IMG/VR virus record: IMGVR_UViG_3300005340_000040
Coordinates: 1-64,000 of that record
Direction: 5' to 3' (one strand)
Source of the DNA: a virus
DNA length: 64,000 nucleotides
Positions 47,560-55,600 of this stretch are shown here, in pieces; position 1 is the stretch's first letter; each line of letters starts with the position of its first letter. The notes below the pieces were generated by a model. It saw only the letters and a list, made by a program, of their open reading frames with translations. It had not been told where the DNA came from and did no database searches. Both the position numbers and the translations under genes were made by a program.

Positions 47560-48305
47560 CAGCGCACGTACCCTCTCGCACGGAGGAACAGCGCTTCGTC
47601 ACGCTGGAAGCGGGCGTCTTCCGTCGCGTACGTCTCGGGGACGTCGTCGATCGTGTAGTGGTACGTGCACCGCGGTAGGAACGCCCTGCGACGAGCGTTC
47701 ACCAGGACGGGCAGGTACACCGCCTGGTCGCCGGCTCGTCGCACGTACCCGCCGTCCGAACCCCGGAAGTTCTCGTCGGTGACGTCGTCGATGAGCCACC
47801 TCCTGAACGTCTTGAGATGGCTTGACACCCACGGGTGGGCGTACGGATCAGCACCGTCGGGCATGGGACCGCTGATGTTCTTGTCGCTGTAACCCCACCG
47901 GTGGGCCGTCCAGAGCGCATCGCAGGATGTTCGACGGTAGGCCGAGTCGAGCATCGCTAGGGCGTCGACGTCGGTCAGCCAATCGTCGGCGTCGATGCGG
48001 CACACGATGTCGTCCGGAGCGCAGTCACCCTTGATCATGGTGATGACGTTCTCCACCTCCCACTTCTTCCGCTCGTTAGCGTGGAAGACCAGCTTGCATG
48101 GGCCCTCCGGGCCCAGGAAGGTACGAAAGCGCTCGATGCACCCAAGCGATTGCTCGAGCTGATCGGGATCCGACACGTCGTCGGTGATGACGACCTTCCA
48201 GTTGGAGTACGACTGCGCAACGATGGAGGCTAGCATCTGCGGCAGCGTGCGGCTCATGTTGTAGCTGCACGCAACGAAGACGAAGCGGTTATCACCAGTC
48301 GTCAC
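47559..48305 (-). CDS. GT2-family glycosyltransferase
   Basis: GTG 48305, inside the last 14 bases of the methyltransferase gene. GT-A/GT2 landmarks: FVACSYNMSRTLPQMLASIV near 10-29, WKVVITDDVSDPDQ near 36 and the metal site VCRIDADDWLTDVDAL near 100-115. 248 residues, a single catalytic domain. It should transfer one sugar with inversion. Confidence 0.82.
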   Translation of the reverse strand: MTTGDNRFVFVACSYNMSRTLPQMLASIVAQSYSNWKVVITDDVSDPDQLEQSLGCIERFRTFLGPEGPCKLVFHANERKKWEVENVITMIKGDCAPDDIVCRIDADDWLTDVDALAMLDSAYRRTSCDALWTAHRWGYSDKNISGPMPDGADPYAHPWVSSHLKTFRRWLIDDVTDENFRGSDGGYVRRAGDQAVYLPVLVNARRRAFLPRCTYHYTIDDVPETYATEDARFQRDEALFLRARGYVR

Positions 48306-49017
48306 GGGCAGCTCCGGGCTTCGACAGCAGCACCTGGCCGTAGTCGACCTGGTCGTCCGACAGGCCGCGGTCGTCGAGGAACATGCGGCGATCCATCACG
48401 ATGAGCTCCTTGCTGGCGTCGTCGATCTCATCGATTAACCGGCTGCACTGGATGCCGGGATCACCCTTCGTGGGTAGGTGGTAGTCGTCGAACAGCAGGA
48501 AGCGGTTCCACCTGTCCTTCGTGTTGAGCCAGTCGAACTTCGTCCCCTCGTACGAGTGGTCGCCGTCGATGTACACGAGGTCGAACGAACCGGCTAGGCC
48601 TGGCAGGACGGCCTGCGACGTGCCGCGGGTGAACTGCACCATGTCGAACCATTCCTTCGGGAAGACGCCGCGGAGCGCCTGTAGGTACTGCTCGTCGAAG
48701 GTGGGATCGACGGTGATGATGCTGCCCACGGTGCCGGCGTCGTGGAACGCCCGAGCAGCGCAGAACGTAGCGTAGCCGCGGCCGAAGCCGATCTCAAGCA
48801 TCGACGACAGGTTGTGCTGCCTGATGAGGTGGTAGATCAGGATCCCGCGTTCGTAGTTGGAGCGGTAGAAGGCACCGTGACGCCGGTAGTTCGGGTCGTT
48901 GGGTTGGCGCGTGCGCTTTGCTGTGAACTCCCCCACGTAGTCAAAGTCGCCCATGACGACCGCGTCGAGGGTGACGCCCATCTCCTCGAGCTTCCGCTTG
49001 ATGCCCACGGTCCTCAT
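48292..49017 (-). CDS. Class I SAM-dependent methyltransferase
   Basis: ATG 49017 overlaps the previous stop (ATGA). Motif I MLEIGFGRGYATFCAARAF near 73-91, motif II-like IITVDPTFDE near 100, DLVYIDGDHSYEGTKFDWL near 143-161 and FLLFDDYHLP near 171. The IDGDHSYEG block places it in the Methyltransf_24/CmcI-like group, which often O-methylates sugars or small molecules. In this locus a sugar is the likely substrate. Confidence 0.82.
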   Translation of the reverse strand: MRTVGIKRKLEEMGVTLDAVVMGDFDYVGEFTAKRTRQPNDPNYRRHGAFYRSNYERGILIYHLIRQHNLSSMLEIGFGRGYATFCAARAFHDAGTVGSIITVDPTFDEQYLQALRGVFPKEWFDMVQFTRGTSQAVLPGLAGSFDLVYIDGDHSYEGTKFDWLNTKDRWNRFLLFDDYHLPTKGDPGIQCSRLIDEIDDASKELIVMDRRMFLDDRGLSDDQVDYGQVLLSKPGAARDDW

Positions 49018-49589
49018 CGTGCCTTCACCCTCGTCTTCAACCCGTAGACGTACCCGTTTCGTGGACCAAGGTGATCATGACGCCGTAGCATGCCGCGATC
49101 GTACAGCTTCCTGAGGATGCTCGACAACGAGGACAGCTTCACCGGACCATCGTCCTCGATGTCGAGCCAACGTTTGATCTCAGATGCGCTTAGCATGGTC
49201 CCTGACCACGTGAGGACGTCGATCGTCCTACTACCGATCGTGCGAGGCTTGACCTTGGGTCCCCGCCATGCCGCTCCCAGGGAGCGATGTTCGATGGTGT
49301 GTTCCAGCCGGATCGCGTCCGCGATGCCGAGCCTCATCCCGTTGCTGATCCCCAGGTCGGTGTAGACCGCCGTCTTGTCCGCCCCTCGTCGCCAGGCGAA
49401 TCCCGCGTCGATGCCCAAGGTGCGCTCGTTGAGAACGCCGTCGTCCAGCACGCCCTCCTGGGTGTAGAGGCCGTGGCTTGCGAAGGGCGCTTCGCCCCGC
49501 AGCAGGCAGTCCCTCATGCATGCCCTCAGGTAGCGTAGGTTCACCTCCACGTTGCCGGCATACGGTGACTCGACGATCGTCCTCAGCAT
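49014..49589 (-). CDS. DUF7768-like (SLOG/deoxyribosyltransferase-fold) domain fused to a winged helix
   Basis: ATG 49589 with GGAG upstream. Residues 1-115 carry the small-phage pattern VESPYAGNVEVNLRYLRACM, then RDCLLRGEAPFASHGLYTQ and GVLDDGVLNERTLGIDAGF, followed by YTDLGISNGMRLGIADA. Residues 130-191 look like a winged helix (LSASEIKRWLDIEDDGPVK, SILRKLYDRGMLRRHDH). The first domain resembles nucleoside 2-deoxyribosyltransferases and SLOG proteins. The pair suggests a ligand-controlled regulator, although this is inference. Confidence 0.65.
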   Translation of the reverse strand: MLRTIVESPYAGNVEVNLRYLRACMRDCLLRGEAPFASHGLYTQEGVLDDGVLNERTLGIDAGFAWRRGADKTAVYTDLGISNGMRLGIADAIRLEHTIEHRSLGAAWRGPKVKPRTIGSRTIDVLTWSGTMLSASEIKRWLDIEDDGPVKLSSLSSILRKLYDRGMLRRHDHLGPRNGYVYGLKTRVKAR

Positions 49590-51619
49590 GCCACGATCTC
49601 CTTCATGCAGCCCGGCTGCTCTCGGCCCGGCTTGAGCGACGGCGTCGGCGTGATGCCGTCCCAGGGGCGATGCCACACCCAACCCCCGAGGATGCTTTCC
49701 ATGGAACGTGCACGAGCCTCGAGCATCTCGTCGGTCACCTGAGACCATGGAACGCCGAACATCATGTTGTTCTCAGCCGTGTCGGAGGCGTCCTTCCCCC
49801 ACAGGGCGTTCCAGTGGTTCTGCCAGTAGTCGCGGTAGAGCCGTACCTTGCGCGGGATGTCGTACCAGCTGTAGTGGAACGTGCAGGGAAGGCCCCGCGT
49901 CACCTGGTCGAACCACGCCTGGTACTGCTGCAGCGCGGCGGCGTCGCCTCCCATCGCTGCTCGGCGCGCCGCTTCGACCTGGGCCGTGTAGAAGGTGACG
50001 TGGGGCAGCACGTCGCCCGTTGAAGCGTCGATCATGTCGCAACCGTCCGTCCCCTCCGCGGCGAACGGGGTGCCGTCGGCGGCCGTTCGTCGCAGCTGCT
50101 TGGGGATCCCGTGCGTGATGCTGGGCAGGTTACGGCTCAGGCGCCACTTCCACGGCTGGACGTCGAGGCGAACCTTGTGGGGCCCGCCCCAGTACTCGAT
50201 GACGGGGAGCGCCATGATGTTCACCTCGCGTGGGATCGCGCGGCACAGCTCGGCGATCCTCGGTGCATCGTCCTCGTGAACGACCTCATCGGCGTCCATC
50301 TGCCAGCAGAACTCGCTGGTGCACATGGCCCGTGCCTCAGCCTTCTGCATGCCGTCGAAGACAGGGTGGCACTTGGCAGACCAGTTGCGCGGCACGATCC
50401 TGATGCGCAACCGCTTGTCGCGATGGGCGCCGTGCCATGCGTCGGGCAGCTCACAGTAGCGCTCTCCCGCTGCGATCGACAGGTGCACCCACGTCTTCAG
50501 GTCCTCGATGAGCTGGAGGGTTGCATGCGGGTAGGCAAGGTCGATCAGGACGTCGAGAGTTGCGTCCGTCGAACCCCCGTCGACCACGCAAACCTCATCG
50601 CAGAAACTCAGCATCGATGTCAGGCACTGGCGCAGCGGGTAGCCACCCCTCATGCAATTCAAGGCGGTCGTGTAGCCGGAGATGGTGGGACGGTAGTCCA
50701 TCATCCGCTTGATGCCGTTCCAGAACAAGCTACGGGCTGCGTAGAGGTACTCATGGATCGAGTCGACGTCATCGGTGTCGAACCACAGCTCACGGCGGTG
50801 CTGGACGTGGTCGTTGAGGTGCAGCGCACAGCCCAGCAGCTTCGCTTCGATGACCATGCGGGGGCAGGTGTCTCCTCCCCGCGGTAGGTACACGAACCCC
50901 TCAGCGCGTGATAGGCGGTCGAGCAGCTGGTCGTAGGGGAGGTCGTGCACGACCTCGTGGTCCCTGCCCGTCTCCGTGCACCATCGTTGGGCATCTTCCG
51001 TTCCCTTGATCCAGGAGGAGGATCCCAGGACGATCCAACCGTTCCGCGGTTCGGCGGATTGCTTGCTGCGTAGCAGCTTTATGAGGCCCAATGTCCGATC
51101 GTCGAAGACGCTGGACAGGACGACGTTGTCCTTCTCGGCGAGGAAGGGAAACATCGTCAGGTACCTTTCCTTCTGCGCTTCGCTCATCCACCACAGGCCC
51201 ATCGAGCCGTAGTAGAAGGCGCTCACGAGGTTCCCATGGGGCCTCTGGGCGCAGTCGCACGGTGTTCCAGCTGCGTGCATGTGCTTCTCGGGCGACCGTG
51301 CCTGGCAGTACTTGTAGTCGTACTCCACGATCGAGTAGCGCATGTTGGCGACGATGCTGGGGATCAGATCGGGGTTCAACCTGCTGAAGTTGCCGAAGAT
51401 CCAGAACCTGTCGACCCCCTCCCTGAGGAGGTCCATGGAAACGTCGCTGGACCTGACGCGGTGCACCTCGAACGGGCTCGAGTCGATGAGCGCCTGGGTT
51501 GTCAGCTCCGCTCCCCCCACGTACTCATCGACGAACATGTCAGAGACGAACACGATCCGAGCGCCGCTTGGGATGCGTGGGCCGCTGGAGAACACGCTTG
51601 ACGAAAAATCGACCACCAT
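49583..51619 (-). CDS. Two-domain glycosyltransferase (GT-B plus GT2), 678 aa
   Basis: Residues 1-315: GT-B-like domain (RIVFVSDMFVDEYVGGAELT near 21; NGWIVLGSSSWIKGTEDAQ near 192; GFVYLPRGGDTCPRMVIEAK near 237). Residues 318-600: GT2 domain (TTALNCMRGGYPLRQCLTSM near 322, VVDGGSTDATLDVL near 351, MDADEVVHEDDAPRIAEL near 439 with the metal-binding DxD). ATG 51619 is six bases behind TACCAT and lies in the palindrome CCACCATGGTGG, with no Shine-Dalgarno. It is the first gene of the glycan operon. It may add two sugars in succession. Confidence 0.78.
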   Translation of the reverse strand: MVVDFSSSVFSSGPRIPSGARIVFVSDMFVDEYVGGAELTTQALIDSSPFEVHRVRSSDVSMDLLREGVDRFWIFGNFSRLNPDLIPSIVANMRYSIVEYDYKYCQARSPEKHMHAAGTPCDCAQRPHGNLVSAFYYGSMGLWWMSEAQKERYLTMFPFLAEKDNVVLSSVFDDRTLGLIKLLRSKQSAEPRNGWIVLGSSSWIKGTEDAQRWCTETGRDHEVVHDLPYDQLLDRLSRAEGFVYLPRGGDTCPRMVIEAKLLGCALHLNDHVQHRRELWFDTDDVDSIHEYLYAARSLFWNGIKRMMDYRPTISGYTTALNCMRGGYPLRQCLTSMLSFCDEVCVVDGGSTDATLDVLIDLAYPHATLQLIEDLKTWVHLSIAAGERYCELPDAWHGAHRDKRLRIRIVPRNWSAKCHPVFDGMQKAEARAMCTSEFCWQMDADEVVHEDDAPRIAELCRAIPREVNIMALPVIEYWGGPHKVRLDVQPWKWRLSRNLPSITHGIPKQLRRTAADGTPFAAEGTDGCDMIDASTGDVLPHVTFYTAQVEAARRAAMGGDAAALQQYQAWFDQVTRGLPCTFHYSWYDIPRKVRLYRDYWQNHWNALWGKDASDTAENNMMFGVPWSQVTDEMLEARARSMESILGGWVWHRPWDGITPTPSLKPGREQPGCMKEIVAC

Positions 51620-51625
51620 GGTGGC

Positions 51626-51631
51626 ATGGTA
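51626..51631 (-). promoter_or_regulatory. TACCAT -10-like element of the glycan operon
   Basis: On the minus strand GTACCATGCC ends six bases before ATG 51619, so a sigma70-type start point would be the A of the start codon. ATGAAC lies 19 bp further upstream (51651-51656). This would be the promoter for the long run of coupled glycan genes. Confidence 0.45.
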
Positions 51632-51751
51632 CGCTCGTAGTTGCAGTGCTGTTCATGCCATGAGAACATCATTTTTCAGCAACGATGCTACTTAGCAGAG
51701 CTGCGGCGGGACGCCATGCCCGACCGCGTTGTACATTTTGACTGGGATCTG

Positions 51752-51772
51752 AGATCTAGATCAGCTAGATCT
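51752..51772. promoter_or_regulatory. AGATCTAG/CTAGATCT inverted repeat in a divergent gap
   Basis: Perfect 8-bp arms (51752-51759, 51765-51772) with a 5-base centre, in the 209-base gap between the divergent glycan operon and the 51829 gene. TTGTACATTTTGACT lies just upstream on the plus strand. An operator is the likeliest reading; apart from this and the TACCAT element I see nothing else in the gap. Confidence 0.45.
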
Positions 51773-51828
51773 GTCTCTTGAACGGTGCTCAAGGATCAGA
51801 GAGCACGCGGACGGGGCGCGGGCGAGGA

Positions 51829-52242
51829 ATGCGACAGAAACAATCCCGGGTCGGTCGAACGCAGCAGGGCTCGGTTGACGCACAGTCACAAGCTCTCGAG
51901 TTGCAGGAGCAGCTCCTTCTGCGGCTGAACCAAAAGCTGGAATCGCCTGCGTTGAACGGTGGGTTCGACGACCTTGCGAAGAAGGTCGACCGCATCGAGA
52001 ACACGACGGACCAGCTCAAGGAGACGCAAGCCGCCTACAGCAAGAAGATCGACGCCATTCACACCGCGATCTACGATCCGGAGACGGGCCTGTACACGAA
52101 GGTGAAGTCGCACGGTTCGTGGATCAACTCCACGAACCAGGGCCTCAGGTGGTTCGCGGGCCTGGCCATCGCCGGGACGTTGACCGGGATCGGAAAGTTG
52201 CTGTACGACTTCATCACGGGGCACATTCTCTACCATCCGTGA
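51829..52242 (+). CDS. Coiled-coil protein with C-terminal membrane anchor, 137 aa
   Basis: ATG 51829 is chosen; GAGGA sits directly against it, so an earlier TTG (51778) cannot be excluded. A Gln/Leu-rich coiled coil (about 19-85) is followed by YDPETGLYTKVKSHGSWINS and one membrane segment, WFAGLAIAGTLTGIGKLLY. The layout resembles XhlA-like hemolysin/holin-associated proteins. It precedes the chaperonin-like gene by 16 bases. Confidence 0.6.
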   Translation: MRQKQSRVGRTQQGSVDAQSQALELQEQLLLRLNQKLESPALNGGFDDLAKKVDRIENTTDQLKETQAAYSKKIDAIHTAIYDPETGLYTKVKSHGSWINSTNQGLRWFAGLAIAGTLTGIGKLLYDFITGHILYHP

Positions 52243-52243
52243 G

Positions 52244-52249
52244 TACCAT
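52244..52249 (+). promoter_or_regulatory. TACCAT element, duplicated, before the chaperonin-like gene
   Basis: TACCAT at 52231-52236 and again at 52244-52249 (both followed by CC). ATG 52259 lies nine bases after the second. TGCATGGAT (52252-52260) and ATCCATGCA (52268-52276) form a perfect 9-bp stem over the start codon. No Shine-Dalgarno fits. Confidence 0.45.
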
Positions 52250-52258
52250 CCTGCATGG

Positions 52259-53455
52259 ATGAAGCAGATCCATGCAGCGTCGGACGTTGAGGAATCGCTG
52301 GCTCGCATCCGACGTCGGTTGAACAGCGTCGTGGCGACCCACGTCAAGGTGGCCCTGAGCGGTCGGCCGCCGGCCCGGCGGTCCTGCACGCAGGCCTTGT
52401 TCGAGCTGCGCTTCTCTCACCCCATTGACTCGCAGTGCTACGAGATCGTGCTTCACCACGGCGGTGCCGCGGAACGATTAGCCCCCGGGGGATTCGTTCG
52501 GTTCGTCCAGCTGTTCCTCGAGGAGGCGCCAGAAGCTGGCGAACGGATCTTCGTCGAGGGACGCCATGCCGACCTAGCGGCGGTGAACCGGCTGCTCCTG
52601 GAGCATGCTGCCCCCGGTGGCGAGCTCGCCGTGGCCTTGGTAACGACCGCCGTGGAGATGGCCGGCCGCGCCGGGAAGGTCGTCGTGGAGAGGACAACGT
52701 CGCGTCAGGCCTCAGTCGAGATGACGCGAGGCTACAGCTTCCAGCTCGCCAGCCCCATGGGACGGGATGTCGAGATGAGCTGTCCCAGGATCGTGTGCAT
52801 CGACGGCTACGTGGAGACCGTCGGGGAAGTTCACCACCTGCTCGAGGAGGCTAGCGCCTCGCGTGAACCGTGCATCATCTTCGCTCGTGGCTTTGCCGAC
52901 GATGTCCTGCAAACGCTACGCGTCAATTACGACCGCGGTACGTTGGTCGTGGTGCCGGTCGTGGTCCCGTACGACCTGGCCGACATGAACACGCTCGTCG
53001 ACGTCGCTACCGTCGCTGGCGGCGACGTCGTTTCCAGCCTGAAGGGCGATCTCATCAGCTCCGTCAGCCTGGAGCGCTTGCCTCGGGTGCAGCATGCTGC
53101 GATCCTGCGCAACACCGTCGTCCTGAGGAACGGTGCAACGTACGCTCGGGTCAGGCTGCACGAGCAGCAGCTTCGCGCCAAGCGTGAGCTCGAAGAGCAG
53201 GAAGAGGTGGCCAAGATGCTGGACGCGAGGCTCCGTTCGTTGGCGTCCAACCACGTCGTGGTGCGCATTCCCACGGGCCATGATCGCTCAAGGGTCATGC
53301 AGGGCGTCGACTCAGCGCTTCGAGCGGTCAGGTGCGCCGTCGACCATGGCATCACCCAGGACGGCCGGCTTGCTGCCGTCGAGGCGGCCGCGCGGTTGCA
53401 CGTCGCGCGCTGTCATCGCACGTTGAGCGACCTGGGGGCGGTCATCACCCGCTGA
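52259..53455 (+). CDS. Divergent GroEL-like chaperonin, 398 aa
   Basis: The product follows GroEL from end to end but is reduced. Residues 22-45 match the first equatorial helix (VVATHVKVALSGRP); 120-145 match the intermediate domain (ALVTTAVEMAGRAGKVVVE); 157-300 are an apical domain (MTRGYSFQLASP, CIIFARGFADDVLQTLRVN, DVATVAGGDVVSS); 325-370 match the return to the equatorial domain (MLDARLRSL ... VDSALRAVRCAVDHGI). The ATP-site DGTTT is not found and the last ~130 residues of GroEL are missing. It may be a non-ATPase adaptor or a mixed-ring subunit. The stop overlaps the convergent gene by 11 bases. Confidence 0.8.
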   Translation: MKQIHAASDVEESLARIRRRLNSVVATHVKVALSGRPPARRSCTQALFELRFSHPIDSQCYEIVLHHGGAAERLAPGGFVRFVQLFLEEAPEAGERIFVEGRHADLAAVNRLLLEHAAPGGELAVALVTTAVEMAGRAGKVVVERTTSRQASVEMTRGYSFQLASPMGRDVEMSCPRIVCIDGYVETVGEVHHLLEEASASREPCIIFARGFADDVLQTLRVNYDRGTLVVVPVVVPYDLADMNTLVDVATVAGGDVVSSLKGDLISSVSLERLPRVQHAAILRNTVVLRNGATYARVRLHEQQLRAKRELEEQEEVAKMLDARLRSLASNHVVVRIPTGHDRSRVMQGVDSALRAVRCAVDHGITQDGRLAAVEAAARLHVARCHRTLSDLGAVITR

Positions 53456-54527
53456 GCTTGTCGACGTCGAGCCCCGCGTCCACGAGCTGCTTCACGAGCG
53501 AATCGATGCCCGCGGGGCTCGAGCCCAACGACCTGATCAACGGCCCGAGGCGGGCCTTCGCCTTCTCGTAGTGAACGTTCGCTCCCCCGCCCCTGGGCGA
53601 AGGGGGTCGTTGGCCGGCGGGAGTCGACGCGCTCGCAGCCGTCGTGCCCTTCGCCGGCGCTGACGGCTGCGAGCTACGGCTCGGCTGCGCGGGCTCTTCC
53701 GAGCTCGTCCCCCTTGTTTCCACGTCGCCGTGCGATCGCAGCTGATCCTTCATGTCGTCTGCGATGTCCGAGGTCTTCGCCCCCTGCTGGATCTTACGAG
53801 CAACGCTAGCGAAGACCTTGATGGGTGCCCGAACGAGCTCGTCGGCGAGGTCCGCGCTGCTGATGTACGGGACCTTCTTGAACCCGCTGAAGATCCCGCC
53901 GGGGGAGAGCGCCTTCTGCAGCTGCGACACGATCGACGATAGCCGGCCGTCGGCCTCGTCCAGGCGTGGGCTTTCGATGCCGTCGCCCTCCGCGGGACCG
54001 GGGATGTCCAGCGCATCCGTGCCGTTGATCTCCTTGTCGGGCGCGTGCTTGCTGACGCTGTAGCTGTTGTCCCCAGCACCTGCCTGGCCCAGCACGCCGG
54101 CCAGGCTTTTGTTCAGGTCGACGTTCTTCAGGTCGATCCCGTTGTTCTTCAGGATTAACGGGATCTGCGAAAAACCTCGCTCGAGCGCGTTCGCGAACGT
54201 CGTCACCTTGACGACGGGGTTGTCGATCCCAGCAAGCTGCTTCATCTTCGACCAGGCCGCGGCGATGGGACCTCCGGCCGTGTACTTGTTGAGCTCAGCT
54301 TGAGCCTGCTCGATCGCTGCCTTGAGCTTGGGTAGCTGCGGCGTCTTGACGGCGTCTAGCTTCTGAACGATCGCGGCGACCTTGGTGAGGTCGCCCTCGT
54401 CCATGGCCTCGCACAGGCGCGTCACCGTTCGAGCCTCGTTGAGCAGCTCGATGTCGATGAGCTTCATGCGAGAGCCCACCTTCGCGATCCTGCCCGCCTT
54501 GTACCTCTCCTTGAGCGTCTGCGGCAT
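53445..54527 (-). CDS. Unknown helical protein with disordered linker, 360 aa
   Basis: ATG 54527 has GGAG upstream; a GTG at 54539 lies inside that ribosome site. Residues 1-120 are helical (LLNEARTVTRLCEAMDEGD, LDAVKTPQLPKLKAAIEQAQ); about 150-180 and 265-325 are low-complexity (Ser/Pro/Ala); the end (LIRSLGSSPAGIDSLVKQLV) is helical again. It is alone on the minus strand between plus-strand genes. A virion-internal or scaffold protein is possible. Confidence 0.55.
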   Translation of the reverse strand: MPQTLKERYKAGRIAKVGSRMKLIDIELLNEARTVTRLCEAMDEGDLTKVAAIVQKLDAVKTPQLPKLKAAIEQAQAELNKYTAGGPIAAAWSKMKQLAGIDNPVVKVTTFANALERGFSQIPLILKNNGIDLKNVDLNKSLAGVLGQAGAGDNSYSVSKHAPDKEINGTDALDIPGPAEGDGIESPRLDEADGRLSSIVSQLQKALSPGGIFSGFKKVPYISSADLADELVRAPIKVFASVARKIQQGAKTSDIADDMKDQLRSHGDVETRGTSSEEPAQPSRSSQPSAPAKGTTAASASTPAGQRPPSPRGGGANVHYEKAKARLGPLIRSLGSSPAGIDSLVKQLVDAGLDVDKLSG

Positions 54528-54547
54528 GCCCTCTTTCACTCCTGTTG

Positions 54548-54576
54548 TTTACAGCGGCTAACTATGCTGGTACAGT
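54548..54576 (+). promoter_or_regulatory. Promoter: TTTACA, 17 bp, TACAGT
   Basis: TTTACA (54548-54553) and TACAGT (54571-54576) with an exact 17-bp spacer, divergent from the 54527 gene and 14 bases ahead of ATG 54591. Confidence 0.5.
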
Positions 54577-54590
54577 CAGCTTAGGTGCCC

Positions 54591-54857
54591 ATGAGCAGGA
54601 TGAATCCCAGCGATAGGATCGACAAGGCGTCGTGGACCCTGATGGAGGGGATCAAGGATGCCGCGGTCATGAACGTCACGGCGGCGGACCTCAAGATCAG
54701 CGCCGAGGATCGGCAGCGGCTCATCAGCATCGTGAGCGCCTCCGTCGACGAGGGCTACCATCGCGGGCACCGCACCTTCTCGAAGGTCGTTGAGAGCACG
54801 CTGCAGGACGTCGAGGAGCATGCGGCGGTCCCCATCGACCTCCACCGGCGAACGTAG
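54591..54857 (+). CDS. Small unknown protein, 88 aa
   Basis: ATG 54591 (an in-frame GTG lies at 54585). The chain is helical (DRIDKASWTLMEGIKDAAVM, AEDRQRLISIVSASVDEGYH, FSKVVESTLQDVEEHA). No motif is recognised. First gene after a good promoter, and it leads a small operon that continues to 55600. Confidence 0.55.
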   Translation: MSRMNPSDRIDKASWTLMEGIKDAAVMNVTAADLKISAEDRQRLISIVSASVDEGYHRGHRTFSKVVESTLQDVEEHAAVPIDLHRRT

Positions 54858-54881
54858 CGGGCGCTTTGACGCGAGGGTAGG

Positions 54882-55352
54882 TTGCCGACCGGCATCAAGC
54901 ACCTGATCACGTGCCGCTGCGTTATGCCGCAGTATCGGCGCGCTCCCGATCCCCCTGCGCATCAGTTTGTCGTGTTCTCCATCGTCGATGACGACGGCAC
55001 CACCCGCCCGCGCATCGTGCAGTGCAACAACTGCGGCGTGGTCCACAAGGTCGTCGACGTCTGCCGCTCCGAGATCGTCAACGGTCGCGACGCGATGGCA
55101 TCGAGCACCTCGATCGATGAGGTGAAGCTGGGCATGCCGCCGCCGCTCGTCGCGCTGCTGGAGTCGAACGACGTGGACCTCTCGACGTGGGAGATGGTCA
55201 GGTTCGTGCTCGAGCAACGCCAGTGGGGCACGTTCGTCGTGCTCTCGACCGAGGAGGTCGGCGGCCTGAGGCAGGGTAAGTACCTTCACATCCTGGGAGA
55301 GGGCATGTACAAGGTTGAGACGTTTGCTCGTGAGGAGGTTGTCGGACGATGA
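54882..55352 (+). CDS. Phage protein with CxxC motif, 156 aa
   Basis: TTG 54882 behind AGGGTAGG. The product has an N-terminal ITCRCVMPQYRR, a beta hairpin with CNNCGVVHKVVDVC near 46-59 and a C-terminal half with LESNDVDLSTWEMVRFVLEQ. The Cys pattern suggests a small zinc-binding domain. Its stop overlaps the next start (ATGA). I think the family is widespread in large phages, but its function is unknown to me. Confidence 0.6.
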   Translation: MPTGIKHLITCRCVMPQYRRAPDPPAHQFVVFSIVDDDGTTRPRIVQCNNCGVVHKVVDVCRSEIVNGRDAMASSTSIDEVKLGMPPPLVALLESNDVDLSTWEMVRFVLEQRQWGTFVVLSTEEVGGLRQGKYLHILGEGMYKVETFAREEVVGR

Positions 55353-55600
55353 ACATGTACGGGCAGCTGCCTGCCGAGAAGGTGGCCAGCGAGAACACCG
55401 TCTGCCGGCAGATTGCGTACGAGATCAGCAACTTCGGCATCAACGAGCGGCAGCGGTTGATGCTGATCTACCTGCTGGCGATGGAGCTCGAGAACGTGGA
55501 GCACATGCAGTCGATCACGGGCCTCGTCCGGGAACTCGGCCGGGGAAGCGCGTTCATCATCGCTCCAGAGGACGACGGCGAGCTCACGCCACCTCGTTGA
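55349..55600 (+). CDS. Small helical protein, 83 aa
   Basis: ATG 55349 overlaps the previous stop and has GAGGAGG nearby. Helical throughout (KVASENTVCRQIAYEISNFG, ERQRLMLIYLLAMELEN, MQSITGLVRELGRGS), acidic tail. The stop TGA is part of the TTGAAC promoter box of the helicase gene. Function unknown. Confidence 0.6.
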   Translation: MNMYGQLPAEKVASENTVCRQIAYEISNFGINERQRLMLIYLLAMELENVEHMQSITGLVRELGRGSAFIIAPEDDGELTPPR

